The notes under the pieces are model-generated. The model was not told where the DNA came from and made no database searches. It saw nothing but the letters and a program-made list of their open reading frames with translations. Source: Agrococcus jejuensis (lineage in GTDB: Bacteria; Actinomycetota; Actinomycetes; Actinomycetales; Microbacteriaceae). Taken from it: a stretch of 64,000 nt of DNA. Positions 51,800 to 60,746 of the stretch are shown here, piece after piece (the stretch's first letter is position 1; every line of letters begins with the position of its first letter). The position numbers were made by a program, and so were the translations under genes. Location of the stretch: contig NZ_VEFR01000001.1 of NCBI RefSeq assembly GCF_007679035.1, positions 744,001 through 808,000 of the forward strand, given 5' to 3'.

Positions 51800-51987
51800 C
51801 GGAGGCGTCCGATGCGCAGCAGGGCATGGTGACAGGGGCTGGGGCGGGTGCCGCGGTGCCGGTCAGGGCTCGGGCCGGTGCCCCAAGGACTATGGTGCTC
51901 GTCGCTCACCGCAGCATCGTACAGCCGCGCGGCGCACGGATCGCCGCGCGCTCGCCGTGGGCGATCACCGCGTGGAGGGCACGCCGA

Positions 51988-53421
51988 TCACCACGACACC
52001 GGCAGCGCCTTGCCCTCCTCGTAGCCCGCCGCCGACTGCACGCCGACGACGGCGCGCTCCCGGAACTCCGCGATCGACGACGCACCCGCGTACGTGGCCG
52101 AGGAGCGCACGCCCGACGTGATCATGTCGAGCAGGTCCTCGACGCTCGGACGGTTCGGGTCGAGCAGGATCGTCGACGACGAGATGCCCTCGGCGAAGAG
52201 GGTCTTCGTGGCGAGCTCGAAGGCGGGCAGGTCGCCGAAGCGGCCGCGCACGGCCTTCGTCGACGCCATGCCCCAGGACTCCTTGTAGAGGCGGCCCTGC
52301 TCGTCGCGCTGCAGGCGGCCGGGCGCCTCGATCGTGCCGGCGAACCACGAGCCGATCATGACGCTCGACGCGCCGGCGGCGAGCGCGAGCGCGACGTCGC
52401 GCGGGTAGCGCACGCCGCCGTCCGCCCAGACGCGTGCGCCGAGGCCGATGGCCTCCTCGGCCGTCTCGAGCACCGCGGAGAGCTGCGGACGACCGACGGC
52501 CGTCATCATGCGCGTCGTGCACATGGCGCCGGGGCCGACGCCGACCTTGAGGATGTCGGCGCCCGCCTGCACGAGGTCGCGCACGGCGGACGCCGTGACG
52601 ACGTTGCCCGCGACGATCGGCACGTCGACGGCGCCGCGCACCGCCTCGATCGCGCGCAGCATGCCGCCCTGGTGACCGTGGGCCGTGTCGATGACGACGA
52701 CGTCGGCGCCGGCGTCGACGAGCGCGCGCGCCTTCGCGGCAGGGTCGCCGTTGATGCCGACGGCGACGGCGACGCGCAGGCGTCCCTCGGCGTCGAGGGC
52801 CGGCTGGTAGAGCGCCGAGCGCAGCGCGGTGCGGGGGCTCACGGTGCCGAGCACGCGGCCGTCGTCGACGACGGCGGCGAAGTCGACGCCGCGCGCGTGC
52901 ACGGCGTCGAACGCCGTGCGGGCGTCGACGACGTCGGCGGGAGCCAGCGGCTCGATCGTGCCGTGCAGGAGGTCGCCGATGCGGGCGTCCGGCAGCGCGT
53001 GCCCGAGTCGCCGCGCGCCGATGGCGCCGACGTAGACGCCGTCGCGCACGACGACGATGCCGTGCCCCTCGACGGCCGGCACGCGCAGCAGCACGTCGGC
53101 CACGAGCTCGTCCTCGGTCGCGAGCTGCGCCGACGCGAGGTCGACGGGCTGCTCCTTGACCCACGCGATCGCCGCGATGGTCTCGTCGAGGTCGTGGTCC
53201 TGCGTCAGCACCGCGAGGCCGCCTCGGCGCGCGAGCGTCGCCGCGAGCAGCGGGCCCGTGACGGAGTTCATGTTCGCCGCGACGATCGGCAGCGTCGCGC
53301 CCGTGCCGTCGTCGGGGGCGAGGTCGACGGCCATGCGGCTGCCGACGTCCGACCGGCTCGGCACGAGGAACACGTCGGAGTAGGTGAGGTCGTGCGGAGG
53401 CGGCGGCTGCAGGAAGCGCAT
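51988..53421 (-). CDS. guaB1: GuaB1 family IMPDH-like protein, probable GMP reductase with CBS domains
   Basis: A 477-residue member of the IMP dehydrogenase/GMP reductase superfamily, of the actinobacterial GuaB1 type. The TIM barrel has VAANMNSVTGP, AGADVVVIDTAHGHQGGM, VPIVAGNVVTASAVRDL and the catalytic loop VGVGPGAMCTTRMMTAVG with its cysteine, plus WADGGVRYPRDVALALAAGA. A CBS pair is inserted at about 95-200. The mycobacterial GuaB1 acts as a GMP reductase in purine salvage rather than an IMP dehydrogenase; the same is inferred here. The real IMP dehydrogenase should lie elsewhere. TAGCGT lies 6 bases before the ATG. Confidence 0.87.
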   Translation of the reverse strand: MRFLQPPPPHDLTYSDVFLVPSRSDVGSRMAVDLAPDDGTGATLPIVAANMNSVTGPLLAATLARRGGLAVLTQDHDLDETIAAIAWVKEQPVDLASAQLATEDELVADVLLRVPAVEGHGIVVVRDGVYVGAIGARRLGHALPDARIGDLLHGTIEPLAPADVVDARTAFDAVHARGVDFAAVVDDGRVLGTVSPRTALRSALYQPALDAEGRLRVAVAVGINGDPAAKARALVDAGADVVVIDTAHGHQGGMLRAIEAVRGAVDVPIVAGNVVTASAVRDLVQAGADILKVGVGPGAMCTTRMMTAVGRPQLSAVLETAEEAIGLGARVWADGGVRYPRDVALALAAGASSVMIGSWFAGTIEAPGRLQRDEQGRLYKESWGMASTKAVRGRFGDLPAFELATKTLFAEGISSSTILLDPNRPSVEDLLDMITSGVRSSATYAGASSIAEFRERAVVGVQSAAGYEEGKALPVSW

Positions 53422-53427
53422 GCCTCC

Positions 53428-53433
53428 ACGCTA
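53428..53433 (-). promoter_or_regulatory. -10 hexamer of guaB1
   Basis: TAGCGT on the minus strand lies 6 bases before the ATG at 53421, implying a leaderless transcript. Confidence 0.5.
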
Positions 53434-53489
53434 CGCCGCGCGCCGTCGCGCGGCGGCGCATGTCCGCCACGAGCGTGGGAGGTCGGTCG

Positions 53490-53495
53490 TAGCGT
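53490..53495 (+). promoter_or_regulatory. -10 hexamer of the epoxide hydrolase gene
   Basis: TAGCGT ends 7 bases before the ATG at 53503, implying a leaderless transcript divergent from guaB1. Confidence 0.5.
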
Positions 53496-53502
53496 GCACC
53501 GC

Positions 53503-54633
53503 ATGGAGCCGTTCACCCTGCACGTGCCCGATGCCGAGCTCGCCGACCTGCATGCGCGGCTGCGCGCGACGCGGCTGCTGCCCGACCAGCAGGGCGCACC
53601 GCACGTCGGCATGACGAGCGACTACCTCGCCGAGCTCGTCGCGTCGTGGCTCGAGCTCGACTGGCGCGAGCGCGAGCGGTGGCTCGCCGCGCATCCGCAG
53701 GCGATCGCGGAGATCGACGGCGCCCGCATCCACCACGCGCATCTGCGAGCAGCCGACACCGACGCCCCGGCGCTGCTGGTCCTGCACGGCTGGCCGCACA
53801 CGTTCGCGCTGCAGCTCGACCTCGCCGAGCGGCTGCCCGACATGCACGTCGTCGTGGCGAGCCTGCCCGGCTTCGGCTTCTCGACGCCGTTCGCGGAGGG
53901 TCCGATGGGCGAGCAACGGCTCGCCGACGCGATGCACGACCTCATGACGCGCGTGCTCGGCTACCGCACGTTCCTCACCTACGGCGAGGACGTGTCGGCG
54001 AACGTGAGCGACCGCATCGCGTCGTCGTACCCGGGCTCGGTCGCCGGCATCGTCGCGACGCACGCGCACTTCCCGACCGAGGCCGAGCGCACCGAGCTCG
54101 TCGACCCCGACGCTCGCGCGTTCTTCGAGCGGCTCGCCGCCGACGCACCGTTCGCCAGCGCGTACGCGCACGCGCAGGCGACGCGGCCCGACACGCTCGC
54201 GGTCGGGCTCAACGACTCGCCCGCGGGGCTGCTCTCCTGGATCGTCGAGAAGCTCGTCGAGTGGAGCGACACGCCCGCCGGCGATCCGCGGCTCGTCGAG
54301 CGACGCATCGCCAGGGAGCGACTGCTCACCGAGGCGTCCATCTACTGGTTCGGGCAGTCGATCGGCACGTCGTTCCGTCCCTACTTCGAGTCGGTCGACG
54401 ACGGTCCGATCGCGCCGGTCGAGGTACCGGCCGCCGTGCACGTGCAACGCCACGAGGCCGACTACCCCGAGTCCCTGGCACGCGGCTTCTACCGCGACCT
54501 TCGCACGTTCGAACGTCTCGAGCAGGGCGGCCACTTCGCGATCGCCGAGGTACCGGATGCGATGGCCGCGCGGTTCCGCGCGTTCGCGATCGCCCTCGGG
54601 CTGCTCGCGGCTCAGTCGCCCGCGGAGCCGTAG
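53503..54633 (+). CDS. Epoxide hydrolase family alpha/beta-hydrolase
   Basis: A 376-residue soluble hydrolase. The EHN-type N-terminal segment (about 1-90) starts FTLHVPDAELADLHARLRATR and includes WLELDWRERERWLAAHPQ (parts). The oxyanion motif is VLHGWPHTFALQLDL. The catalytic aspartate should be that in FLTYGEDVSANVSDRIA, replacing the common GGDWG; the histidine is in QGGHFAIAEVPDA near the end. Epoxide hydrolases open epoxides to diols; a hydrolytic dehalogenase or esterase is an alternative. It is probably leaderless. Its 3' end overlaps the convergent polymerase gene by 22 bases. Confidence 0.83.
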   Translation: MEPFTLHVPDAELADLHARLRATRLLPDQQGAPHVGMTSDYLAELVASWLELDWRERERWLAAHPQAIAEIDGARIHHAHLRAADTDAPALLVLHGWPHTFALQLDLAERLPDMHVVVASLPGFGFSTPFAEGPMGEQRLADAMHDLMTRVLGYRTFLTYGEDVSANVSDRIASSYPGSVAGIVATHAHFPTEAERTELVDPDARAFFERLAADAPFASAYAHAQATRPDTLAVGLNDSPAGLLSWIVEKLVEWSDTPAGDPRLVERRIARERLLTEASIYWFGQSIGTSFRPYFESVDDGPIAPVEVPAAVHVQRHEADYPESLARGFYRDLRTFERLEQGGHFAIAEVPDAMAARFRAFAIALGLLAAQSPAEP

Positions 54634-56162
54634 TCGTCGACGATGCGCGCGTCGACGGGGAACGTGATGGGGAACGAGCCGAAGAGCATGCGACCCGCGC
54701 CCGTCGCTGCCGCGCGGATCTCGTCCGCGACCGCCTCCGCGCGCTCGGCGGGGGCGTGCACGATGACCTCGTCGTGGAGGAAGTAGACGAGCTCGCCGCC
54801 GCCGGCGCGCAGGCTGCGGCGCAGCAGCGCCATCCAGCACAGCGCCCACTCCGCCGCCGAGCCCTGCACGACGAAGTTGCGCGTGAAGCGGCCCCACGCC
54901 CGTTCGCGCGAGACGGCATCGCGGTCGGCGATGCCCGAGCGCGCCGGGGGCATGGGCGCGCTCGTGCGGCCGAGCCACGTGCGCACGACGCCGCCGCGCT
55001 CCCCCGTCGTCGCCGCGTCGTCGACGACGCGCATGGCCGTCGGGTACGCCCGCCGCAGCGCGGGCACGAGCCTGCCGGAGTCGCCCGAGGTGCCGCCGTA
55101 GAGGGCGCCGAGCATCGCGACCTTCGCCTTGGGGCGCGACTCGACGACCCCGTCGTCGACGAGGCCCTCGTACAGGTCGCCCACGGCGGCCTCGGCGAGG
55201 GCCTCGTCGCGCGCCATCGCGGCGAGCACGCGCGGCTCCAGCTGCGCGGCGTCGGCGACGATCAGCCGCCAGCCCGGATCGGCCACGACGGCGCCGCGCA
55301 CCTGCTTCGCGATCTGCATCGCGCCGCCGCCCGCCGTCGCCCACCGGCCCGTCACGACGCCGGCGGGCACGTACTCCGCGTGGAAGCGCCCGTCGCGCAC
55401 CCACTCGTCGGCCCACTGCCAGCCGTTCGCCGTCCACAGCCGATAGAGCCGCTTGTAGGCGACGAGCGGCTCGACCACGGGATGGTCGATCTCGCGCAGC
55501 TCCCACCGCGACGTCGAGCGCACGTCGAGGCCGGCGCCGCGCAGGGCCCGCAGGAGCTCGGGAGCCGAGTCGATGCTCACGTGCTGGCCGAGGATGCGGT
55601 CGACGTCGTCGGCGAGCGCCTGCAGCCGAGCGGGGCGGCCGGCGATGGGTCGAGGCCCCAGCGCGTCGGCGAGCAGCCGGTCGTGCTCGGCCGGCGACCA
55701 GGGCAGCCCGACGTGCAGCAGCTCCTCGGCGATGAGGGCGCCCGTCGACTCCGCGGCGAGCAGCATCCGCATCGACGCGTCGTCGCCGACCGCCGCCTCC
55801 TGCCGCGCGAGCTCGGCCACGAGCGCATCGACGGGCTCCGGCGCCTCGTCCATCGAGAACAGCGCGCCGTCGGGCGCGCGCAGCCGTCGCAGCCAGCGTG
55901 CGTCGAGCGGCATGCGCCCCGCGTCGGCGAGGATGCGGTGGCTCAGCCGCAGGTCGCGGGCGCGCTCGACGGCGACCCCCGCCGCGAGCAGCACGGGCGC
56001 GACGCGCGTCGAGTCCTGCCACACCCAGCGCGGGCGCTCGGGCTCGAGCGCCGCGACGGCCTCGGGCAGGGCATCGGTCGCGTGCCGGTCGCGCACGGCG
56101 CCGTCGTCGCCGACGACCGCGACCTCCCATGCCTCGCCGACCGGCGCGATCACCGCATCCAC
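54612..56162 (-). CDS. Short family-A DNA polymerase (bifunctional 3'-5' exonuclease/polymerase type)
   Basis: A 516-residue PolI-like protein without a 5'-nuclease domain; a full PolA is about 880-900 residues. The polymerase part (about 200-516) has motif A in VADAAQLEPRVLAAMARDE (first metal aspartate), motif B in RPKAKVAMLGALYGG and motif C in VYFLHDEVIVHAP. The N-terminal region is the size of an exonuclease domain, but its acidic metal ligands are not obvious. This type is common as a second PolA-like enzyme in Actinobacteria and is annotated as bifunctional exonuclease/polymerase; its role in repair is not settled. The start GTG at 56160-56162 is chosen because TAGCGT (56170-56175) lies 7 bases upstream. 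Confidence 0.85.
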   Translation of the reverse strand: MDAVIAPVGEAWEVAVVGDDGAVRDRHATDALPEAVAALEPERPRWVWQDSTRVAPVLLAAGVAVERARDLRLSHRILADAGRMPLDARWLRRLRAPDGALFSMDEAPEPVDALVAELARQEAAVGDDASMRMLLAAESTGALIAEELLHVGLPWSPAEHDRLLADALGPRPIAGRPARLQALADDVDRILGQHVSIDSAPELLRALRGAGLDVRSTSRWELREIDHPVVEPLVAYKRLYRLWTANGWQWADEWVRDGRFHAEYVPAGVVTGRWATAGGGAMQIAKQVRGAVVADPGWRLIVADAAQLEPRVLAAMARDEALAEAAVGDLYEGLVDDGVVESRPKAKVAMLGALYGGTSGDSGRLVPALRRAYPTAMRVVDDAATTGERGGVVRTWLGRTSAPMPPARSGIADRDAVSRERAWGRFTRNFVVQGSAAEWALCWMALLRRSLRAGGGELVYFLHDEVIVHAPAERAEAVADEIRAAATGAGRMLFGSFPITFPVDARIVDDYGSAGD

Positions 56163-56169
56163 GACCCTC

Positions 56170-56175
56170 ACGCTA
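56170..56175 (-). promoter_or_regulatory. -10 hexamer of the short polymerase gene
   Basis: TAGCGT on the minus strand lies 7 bases before the GTG at 56162. It overlaps an earlier possible GTG at 56171 and so favours the later start. Confidence 0.45.
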
Positions 56176-56300
56176 GGCGGCGCCACCCACGTCTCCCGAC
56201 CGCCGCGAGGGGACACGCCCGGTGAACACGCCGTGAACGCATCCGCGCAATGCCGTGATTCCGAACCCCGCGTGGTGCACGATGGGGTCAAGGAGGCGCG

Positions 56301-56807
56301 ATGCAGGCCCAGGTGGTGGTGCTGAACGCGACGCTCGAGCCGATCGGCGTCGCTTCCCTGCAGCGCGCTGTCGCCTTCGTGGTGAAGGAGCGCGCGCAGA
56401 TCATGCTCGCGTCGGAGGGCACGATCCGCTCCGAGAGCTTCGAGATGCCCGTGCCGAAGGTCGTCGTCTTCAACGACTACGTGGCGGTGCCGCACACGCG
56501 CATGTACGACCGCATGCCCTGGACGCGGCGCGGCGTGCTCGAGCGCGACCGGCGCCGGTGCGCCTACTGCGGCGGCTCCGGCTCGACGATCGACCACATC
56601 CAGCCCGCGTCGCGCGGCGGCGCGTCGACGTGGCTCAACACCATCACCGCATGCGTCGACTGCAACGGCCGCAAGGGCAATCGCACGCCTGCGGAGGCGG
56701 CGATGCCGCTGCAGTTCGAGCCGCGCGTCGTCTGGCGCCGCGAGGTCGTGATGCTCGCCGTCGAGGCGGCCGGCGTCGACCTCGTCGCGCTCGGCCTCGC
56801 TCGGTGA
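56301..56807 (+). CDS. HNH endonuclease family protein
   Basis: A 168-residue protein of an HNH group that is very common in Actinobacteria. The first 70 residues form a conserved leader domain (VLNATLEPIGVASLQRAVAF, VVFNDYVAVPHTRMY). The HNH zinc site follows: RRRCAYCGGSGSTIDHIQPASRGG, given here as CAYCG and STIDHIQPASRGG, then WLNTITACVDCNGRKGNRTP. Two CxxC pairs hold zinc and D-H-I supplies the catalytic histidine. The biological target is unknown. GGAGG precedes the ATG, so unlike many neighbours it has a leader. It is divergent from the polymerase and upstream of kgd. Confidence 0.88.
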   Translation: MQAQVVVLNATLEPIGVASLQRAVAFVVKERAQIMLASEGTIRSESFEMPVPKVVVFNDYVAVPHTRMYDRMPWTRRGVLERDRRRCAYCGGSGSTIDHIQPASRGGASTWLNTITACVDCNGRKGNRTPAEAAMPLQFEPRVVWRREVVMLAVEAAGVDLVALGLAR

Positions 56808-56812
56808 CAGAA

Positions 56813-56852
56813 CGTCCAGAAGGCGTCCAGCGCCATCTTCGGCGCGTAGGAT
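56813..56852 (+). promoter_or_regulatory. kgd promoter region with direct repeats
   Basis: CGTCCAG occurs at 56813-56819 and 56824-56830, one helical turn apart. TAGGAT at 56847-56852 is a likely -10 for kgd, leaving a leader of about 55 bases. The repeats sit near the expected -35 and could bind a regulator. Confidence 0.4.
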
Positions 56853-56913
56853 GGACGGCGGTGTCGATGACCGACACGCAAGCATGCCCCCGGTGAGAAG
56901 AGGCGAAGGATCC

Positions 56914-59900
56914 GTGGCAGCCGCGAGCAGCGACTTCGGAGCGAACGAATGGCTGGTGGAGGAGCAGTACGAGCTCTTCAAGCAGGACAGGTCGAAGGTG
57001 GCCCAGTCCTGGTGGCCGATCCTGGAGCGCTATGCAGCGCAGCTGGGAGGCGGCACCACCACCGCGACGACCACGGCACCGCCCGTGGCTGAGACGCCCG
57101 CAGCGCCACCCGCGCAGCCGGCGACCCCGCCGCCACCGGCCGCACCGTCGGCCCCCACCGCGCCCACGGCAGCACCCGCTGCTCCGGCCAACGCGAGCGA
57201 GGCGCCCGCGCAGTCCGCCCCGCCCGCTCCCCCGGCACCGACGAAGCCGGCCCAGCGCCCCGACGGCACCATCGCCGCGCGCACGACGAAGACCCCCGCG
57301 AAGCCCGCGCCGGTGCCCGCCGACCGCGACAAGGCCGACGCGAAGGCCGAGGAGTCGAAGGCCGACGAGCCGACCGTCACGCCGCTGCGCGGCATGCCGA
57401 AGGCCCTCGCGCACAACATGGACCTCTCGCTGGCCGTGCCGACCGCCACGTCGGTGCGCACGGTGCCCGCGAAGCTCATGATCGACCAGCGCATCGTGAT
57501 CAACAACCACCTGCGCAGGACGCGCGGCGGCAAGATCTCGTTCACGCACCTCATCGGCTACGCGCTCGTGCAGGCGCTCAAGGCGTTCCCGAGCCAGAAC
57601 GTGTCGTACGCGGAGGTCGACGGCAAGCCGTCGCTCGTCGCGCACCCGCACGTCAACCTCGGCATCGCGATCGACCTGCCGAAGCCCGACGGCACGCGTG
57701 CCCTGCTGGTGCCGAGCATCAAGCAGGCCGACACGATGGACTTCGCGGAGTTCATCGGCGCCTACGAGCAGCTCGTGAAGAAGGCTCGCGCCAACAAGCT
57801 CGAGGCCGGCGACTTCGCCGGCACGACGATCTCGCTCACGAACCCCGGCGGCATCGGCACCGTGCACTCCGTGCCGCGCCTCATGCAGGGCCAGGGATGC
57901 ATCATCGGCGCCGGCGCGCTCGACTACCCGGCCGAGTTCCAGGGTGCGAGCGTCGAGCGGCTCGCGGATGCGGGCATCGGCAAGACGATCACGCTGACGT
58001 CGACCTACGACCACCGCGTCATCCAGGGCGCCGGCTCGGGCGAGTACCTGAAGATCGTGCACGGCCTGCTGCAGGGCCAGGACGGGTTCTACGACGGCAT
58101 CTTCGCCGACCTGCGCATCCCCTACAAGCCGATCGCGTGGGCGCAGGACGTCTCGGTGCACGAGTCCGACGAGCTGTCGAAGCAGACGCGCGTCGCGCAG
58201 CTCATCAACTCGTACCGCGTGCGCGGCCACCTCATGGCCGACATCGACCCGCTCGAGTACGTGCAGCGCACGCATCCCGACCTCGAGATCGAGCAGCACG
58301 GCCTGTCGTTCTGGGATCTGGACCGCGACTTCGTCACGGGCGGCTTCGGCGGCCGTCGCTCGGCGCAGCTGCGCGACGTGCTCGGCGTGCTGCGCGACAC
58401 GTACTGCCGCACGATGGGCGTCGAGTACATGCACATCGCCGACCCGGCGCAGCGCAAGTGGTTCCAGGACCACCTCGAGGTGCCGTACGTCAAGCCGACG
58501 CACGACGAGCAGATGCGCATCCTGCGCAAGCTCAACGAGGCCGAGGCCTTCGAGACGTTCCTGCAGACCAAGTACGTCGGGCAGAAGCGCTTCTCGCTCG
58601 AGGGCTCCGAGTCGATGATCGCCTTCCTCGACGCCCTCATCCAGGGCGCCGCCGAGGCGAGCCTCGAGGAGGTCGTGATCGGCATGCCGCACCGCGGCCG
58701 CCTCAACGTGCTCACGAACATCGCCGGCAAGACCTACGGCCAGATCTTCCAGGAGTTCGAGGGCGCCGCCGTCATGCAGGGCTCCGGCGACGTGAAGTAC
58801 CACCTCGGCACCGAGGGCACCTTCGTGGCTGCCGACGGCTCCGAGATCCCCGTCTACCTCGCCGCCAACCCGTCGCACCTCGAGGCCGTCAACGGCGTGC
58901 TCGAGGGCATCGCCCGCGCGAAGCAGGACCGCATTGGCGACGGTCGTCGCTCGGTGCTGCCCGTGCTCGTGCACGGCGACGCCGCGATGGCCGGCCAGGG
59001 CGTCGTCTTCGAGACGCTGCAGCTGTCGCAGCTGCGCGGCTACACGACCGGTGGCACGGTGCACCTCGTCGTCAACAACCAGATCGGCTTCACGACCCCG
59101 CCGTCGGAGTCGCGCTCGTCGATCTACTCGACCGACATCGCCAAGGCGATCGGCGCCCCCGTGTTCCACGTGAACGGCGACGACCCCGAGGCCGTCGTGC
59201 GCGTCGCGGAGCTGGCCTTCCAGTACCGCGAGGAGTTCAAGCGCGACGTCGTCATCGACCTCATCACGTATCGCCGCCGCGGGCACAACGAGGGCGACGA
59301 CCCCACGATGACGCAGCCGCTCATGTACTCGCTCATCGAGCGCAAGCGCTCGGTGCGCACGCTGTACGCCGAGAACCTCGTGGGCCGCGGCGACATCACC
59401 GAGGACGAGTACGAGGAGGCGCAGAAGGACTTCCAGGACCGCCTCGAGCGGGCGTTCATGGAGACCCACGCCGCCGCGACGGGCTCGATGCCCATCCCGA
59501 CGCAGACGCCCGAGTCGACGATGGTCGGCACGCCTGCCGACACCGGCATCTCGCGCGCCACGATCGAGGCGATCGGCGATGCGCACGCCAACGCTCCCGA
59601 CGGCTTCACCGTCCACACGAAGGTGCAGCAGGTGCTCAAGAAGCGCCTCGACATGAGCCGCAACGGCGGCATCGACTGGGCGTTCGGCGAGCTGCTGGCG
59701 CTGGGCTCGCTGCTCACCGAGGGCACCGCGGTGCGCATGTCCGGCCAGGACACGCGTCGTGGCACGTTCGTGTCGCGGCACGCCGTCATGCACGACAAGG
59801 TCAACGGCCAGGAGTGGCTGCCGCTCGCGAACCTCTCCGAGGAGCAGGCGCGCCTGTCGATCTACGACTCCCTGCTGTCGGAGTACGCCGCCATGGCGTT

Positions 59901-60693
59901 CGAGTACGGCTACTCGGTCGAGCGCTCCGACGCGCTCGTGCTGTGGGAGGCGCAGTTCGGCGACTTCGTGAACGGCGCGCAGATCGTGCTCGACGAGTTC
60001 CTCTCGAGCGCCGAGCAGAAGTGGAACCAGTTCTCGTCACTGACGCTGCTGCTGCCGCACGGCTACGAGGGCGCGGGCCCCGACCACTCGTCGGCGCGCA
60101 TCGAGCGCTTCCTGCAGCTGTCGGCCCAGCAGAACATGATCGTCGCGCGGCCGTCGACGCCGGCGTCGTACTTCCACCTGCTGCGTCGCCAGGCGTACCA
60201 GCGCCCGCGTCGTCCGCTCATCGTGTTCACGCCCAAGGCCATGCTGCGTCTGCGCGACGCGGTGAGCCCGGTCGAGGACTTCGAGACCGGCACGTTCCAG
60301 CCCGTCATCGACGACGCGAAGGTCGACTCGTCGAAGGTGCGCCGCGTGCTGCTCCACTCGGGCAAGATCCACTACGACATCGCCACCGAGATGGCGAAGC
60401 GCGAGATCGACGACGTCGCGCTCGTGCGCCTCGAGCAGCTGTACCCGCTCGACGTCGACGCCATCAACGCGGCGCTCGACCGCTACGACGGCGCCGAGCT
60501 CGTGTGGGTGCAGGAGGAGCCGCTCAACCAGGGCGCCTGGCCGTCGGTGCACTACTCGCTGCCGCGCCACCTGCACCACGGTCGCACGATCCGCGCCATC
60601 GGCCGCACGGCCTCGGCGAGCCCCGCGACGGGATCCCCGAAGCGCTCGGCTGCCGAGCTCGCGCAGATCCTCGACGAGGCGCTCGGCGCCTGA
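56914..60693 (+). CDS. kgd: Multifunctional 2-oxoglutarate decarboxylase/dehydrogenase (E2-E1 fusion)
   Basis: A 1259-residue fused enzyme of the actinobacterial KgD/OdhA type, which replaces separate E1 and E2 chains of 2-oxoglutarate dehydrogenase. The N-terminus SSDFGANEWLVEEQYELFKQ (parts) is followed by a P/A-rich linker (about 50-115). An E2 acyltransferase domain (about 150-375) has FTHLIGYALVQALKAFP and YDHRVIQGAGSGEYL with the catalytic histidine. The thiamine-diphosphate E1 part (about 390-1255) has MPHRGRLNVLTNIAGK, HGDAAMAGQGVVFETLQLS and RRRGHNEGDDPTMTQP. There is no lipoyl domain. It is controlled in relatives by the OdhI/GarA protein, not seen here. The GTG at 56914 has GAAGGA upstream. 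A strong hairpin ends the gene. Confidence 0.95.
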   Translation: MAAASSDFGANEWLVEEQYELFKQDRSKVAQSWWPILERYAAQLGGGTTTATTTAPPVAETPAAPPAQPATPPPPAAPSAPTAPTAAPAAPANASEAPAQSAPPAPPAPTKPAQRPDGTIAARTTKTPAKPAPVPADRDKADAKAEESKADEPTVTPLRGMPKALAHNMDLSLAVPTATSVRTVPAKLMIDQRIVINNHLRRTRGGKISFTHLIGYALVQALKAFPSQNVSYAEVDGKPSLVAHPHVNLGIAIDLPKPDGTRALLVPSIKQADTMDFAEFIGAYEQLVKKARANKLEAGDFAGTTISLTNPGGIGTVHSVPRLMQGQGCIIGAGALDYPAEFQGASVERLADAGIGKTITLTSTYDHRVIQGAGSGEYLKIVHGLLQGQDGFYDGIFADLRIPYKPIAWAQDVSVHESDELSKQTRVAQLINSYRVRGHLMADIDPLEYVQRTHPDLEIEQHGLSFWDLDRDFVTGGFGGRRSAQLRDVLGVLRDTYCRTMGVEYMHIADPAQRKWFQDHLEVPYVKPTHDEQMRILRKLNEAEAFETFLQTKYVGQKRFSLEGSESMIAFLDALIQGAAEASLEEVVIGMPHRGRLNVLTNIAGKTYGQIFQEFEGAAVMQGSGDVKYHLGTEGTFVAADGSEIPVYLAANPSHLEAVNGVLEGIARAKQDRIGDGRRSVLPVLVHGDAAMAGQGVVFETLQLSQLRGYTTGGTVHLVVNNQIGFTTPPSESRSSIYSTDIAKAIGAPVFHVNGDDPEAVVRVAELAFQYREEFKRDVVIDLITYRRRGHNEGDDPTMTQPLMYSLIERKRSVRTLYAENLVGRGDITEDEYEEAQKDFQDRLERAFMETHAAATGSMPIPTQTPESTMVGTPADTGISRATIEAIGDAHANAPDGFTVHTKVQQVLKKRLDMSRNGGIDWAFGELLALGSLLTEGTAVRMSGQDTRRGTFVSRHAVMHDKVNGQEWLPLANLSEEQARLSIYDSLLSEYAAMAFEYGYSVERSDALVLWEAQFGDFVNGAQIVLDEFLSSAEQKWNQFSSLTLLLPHGYEGAGPDHSSARIERFLQLSAQQNMIVARPSTPASYFHLLRRQAYQRPRRPLIVFTPKAMLRLRDAVSPVEDFETGTFQPVIDDAKVDSSKVRRVLLHSGKIHYDIATEMAKREIDDVALVRLEQLYPLDVDAINAALDRYDGAELVWVQEEPLNQGAWPSVHYSLPRHLHHGRTIRAIGRTASASPATGSPKRSAAELAQILDEALGA

Positions 60694-60705
60694 CCGTGCC
60701 GCGTC

Positions 60706-60742
60706 GAGAGCCCGTCGTCACCGCTGGTGACGGCGGGCTCTC
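60706..60742 (+). terminator. Strong hairpin terminator after kgd
   Basis: Arms 60706-60722 and 60726-60742 pair over 17 bases with one G-T pair and a 3-base loop. The hairpin begins 12 bases after the kgd stop. Confidence 0.8.
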
Positions 60743-60746
60743 GCAC

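Noticed and set aside
51800..51915. M-box or c-di-AMP riboswitch before the CNNM/CorC genes
   Set aside because: Neither the conserved M-box core nor the ydaO motifs could be found; only generic GC-rich complementarity is visible, so it is listed as a question, not a feature.
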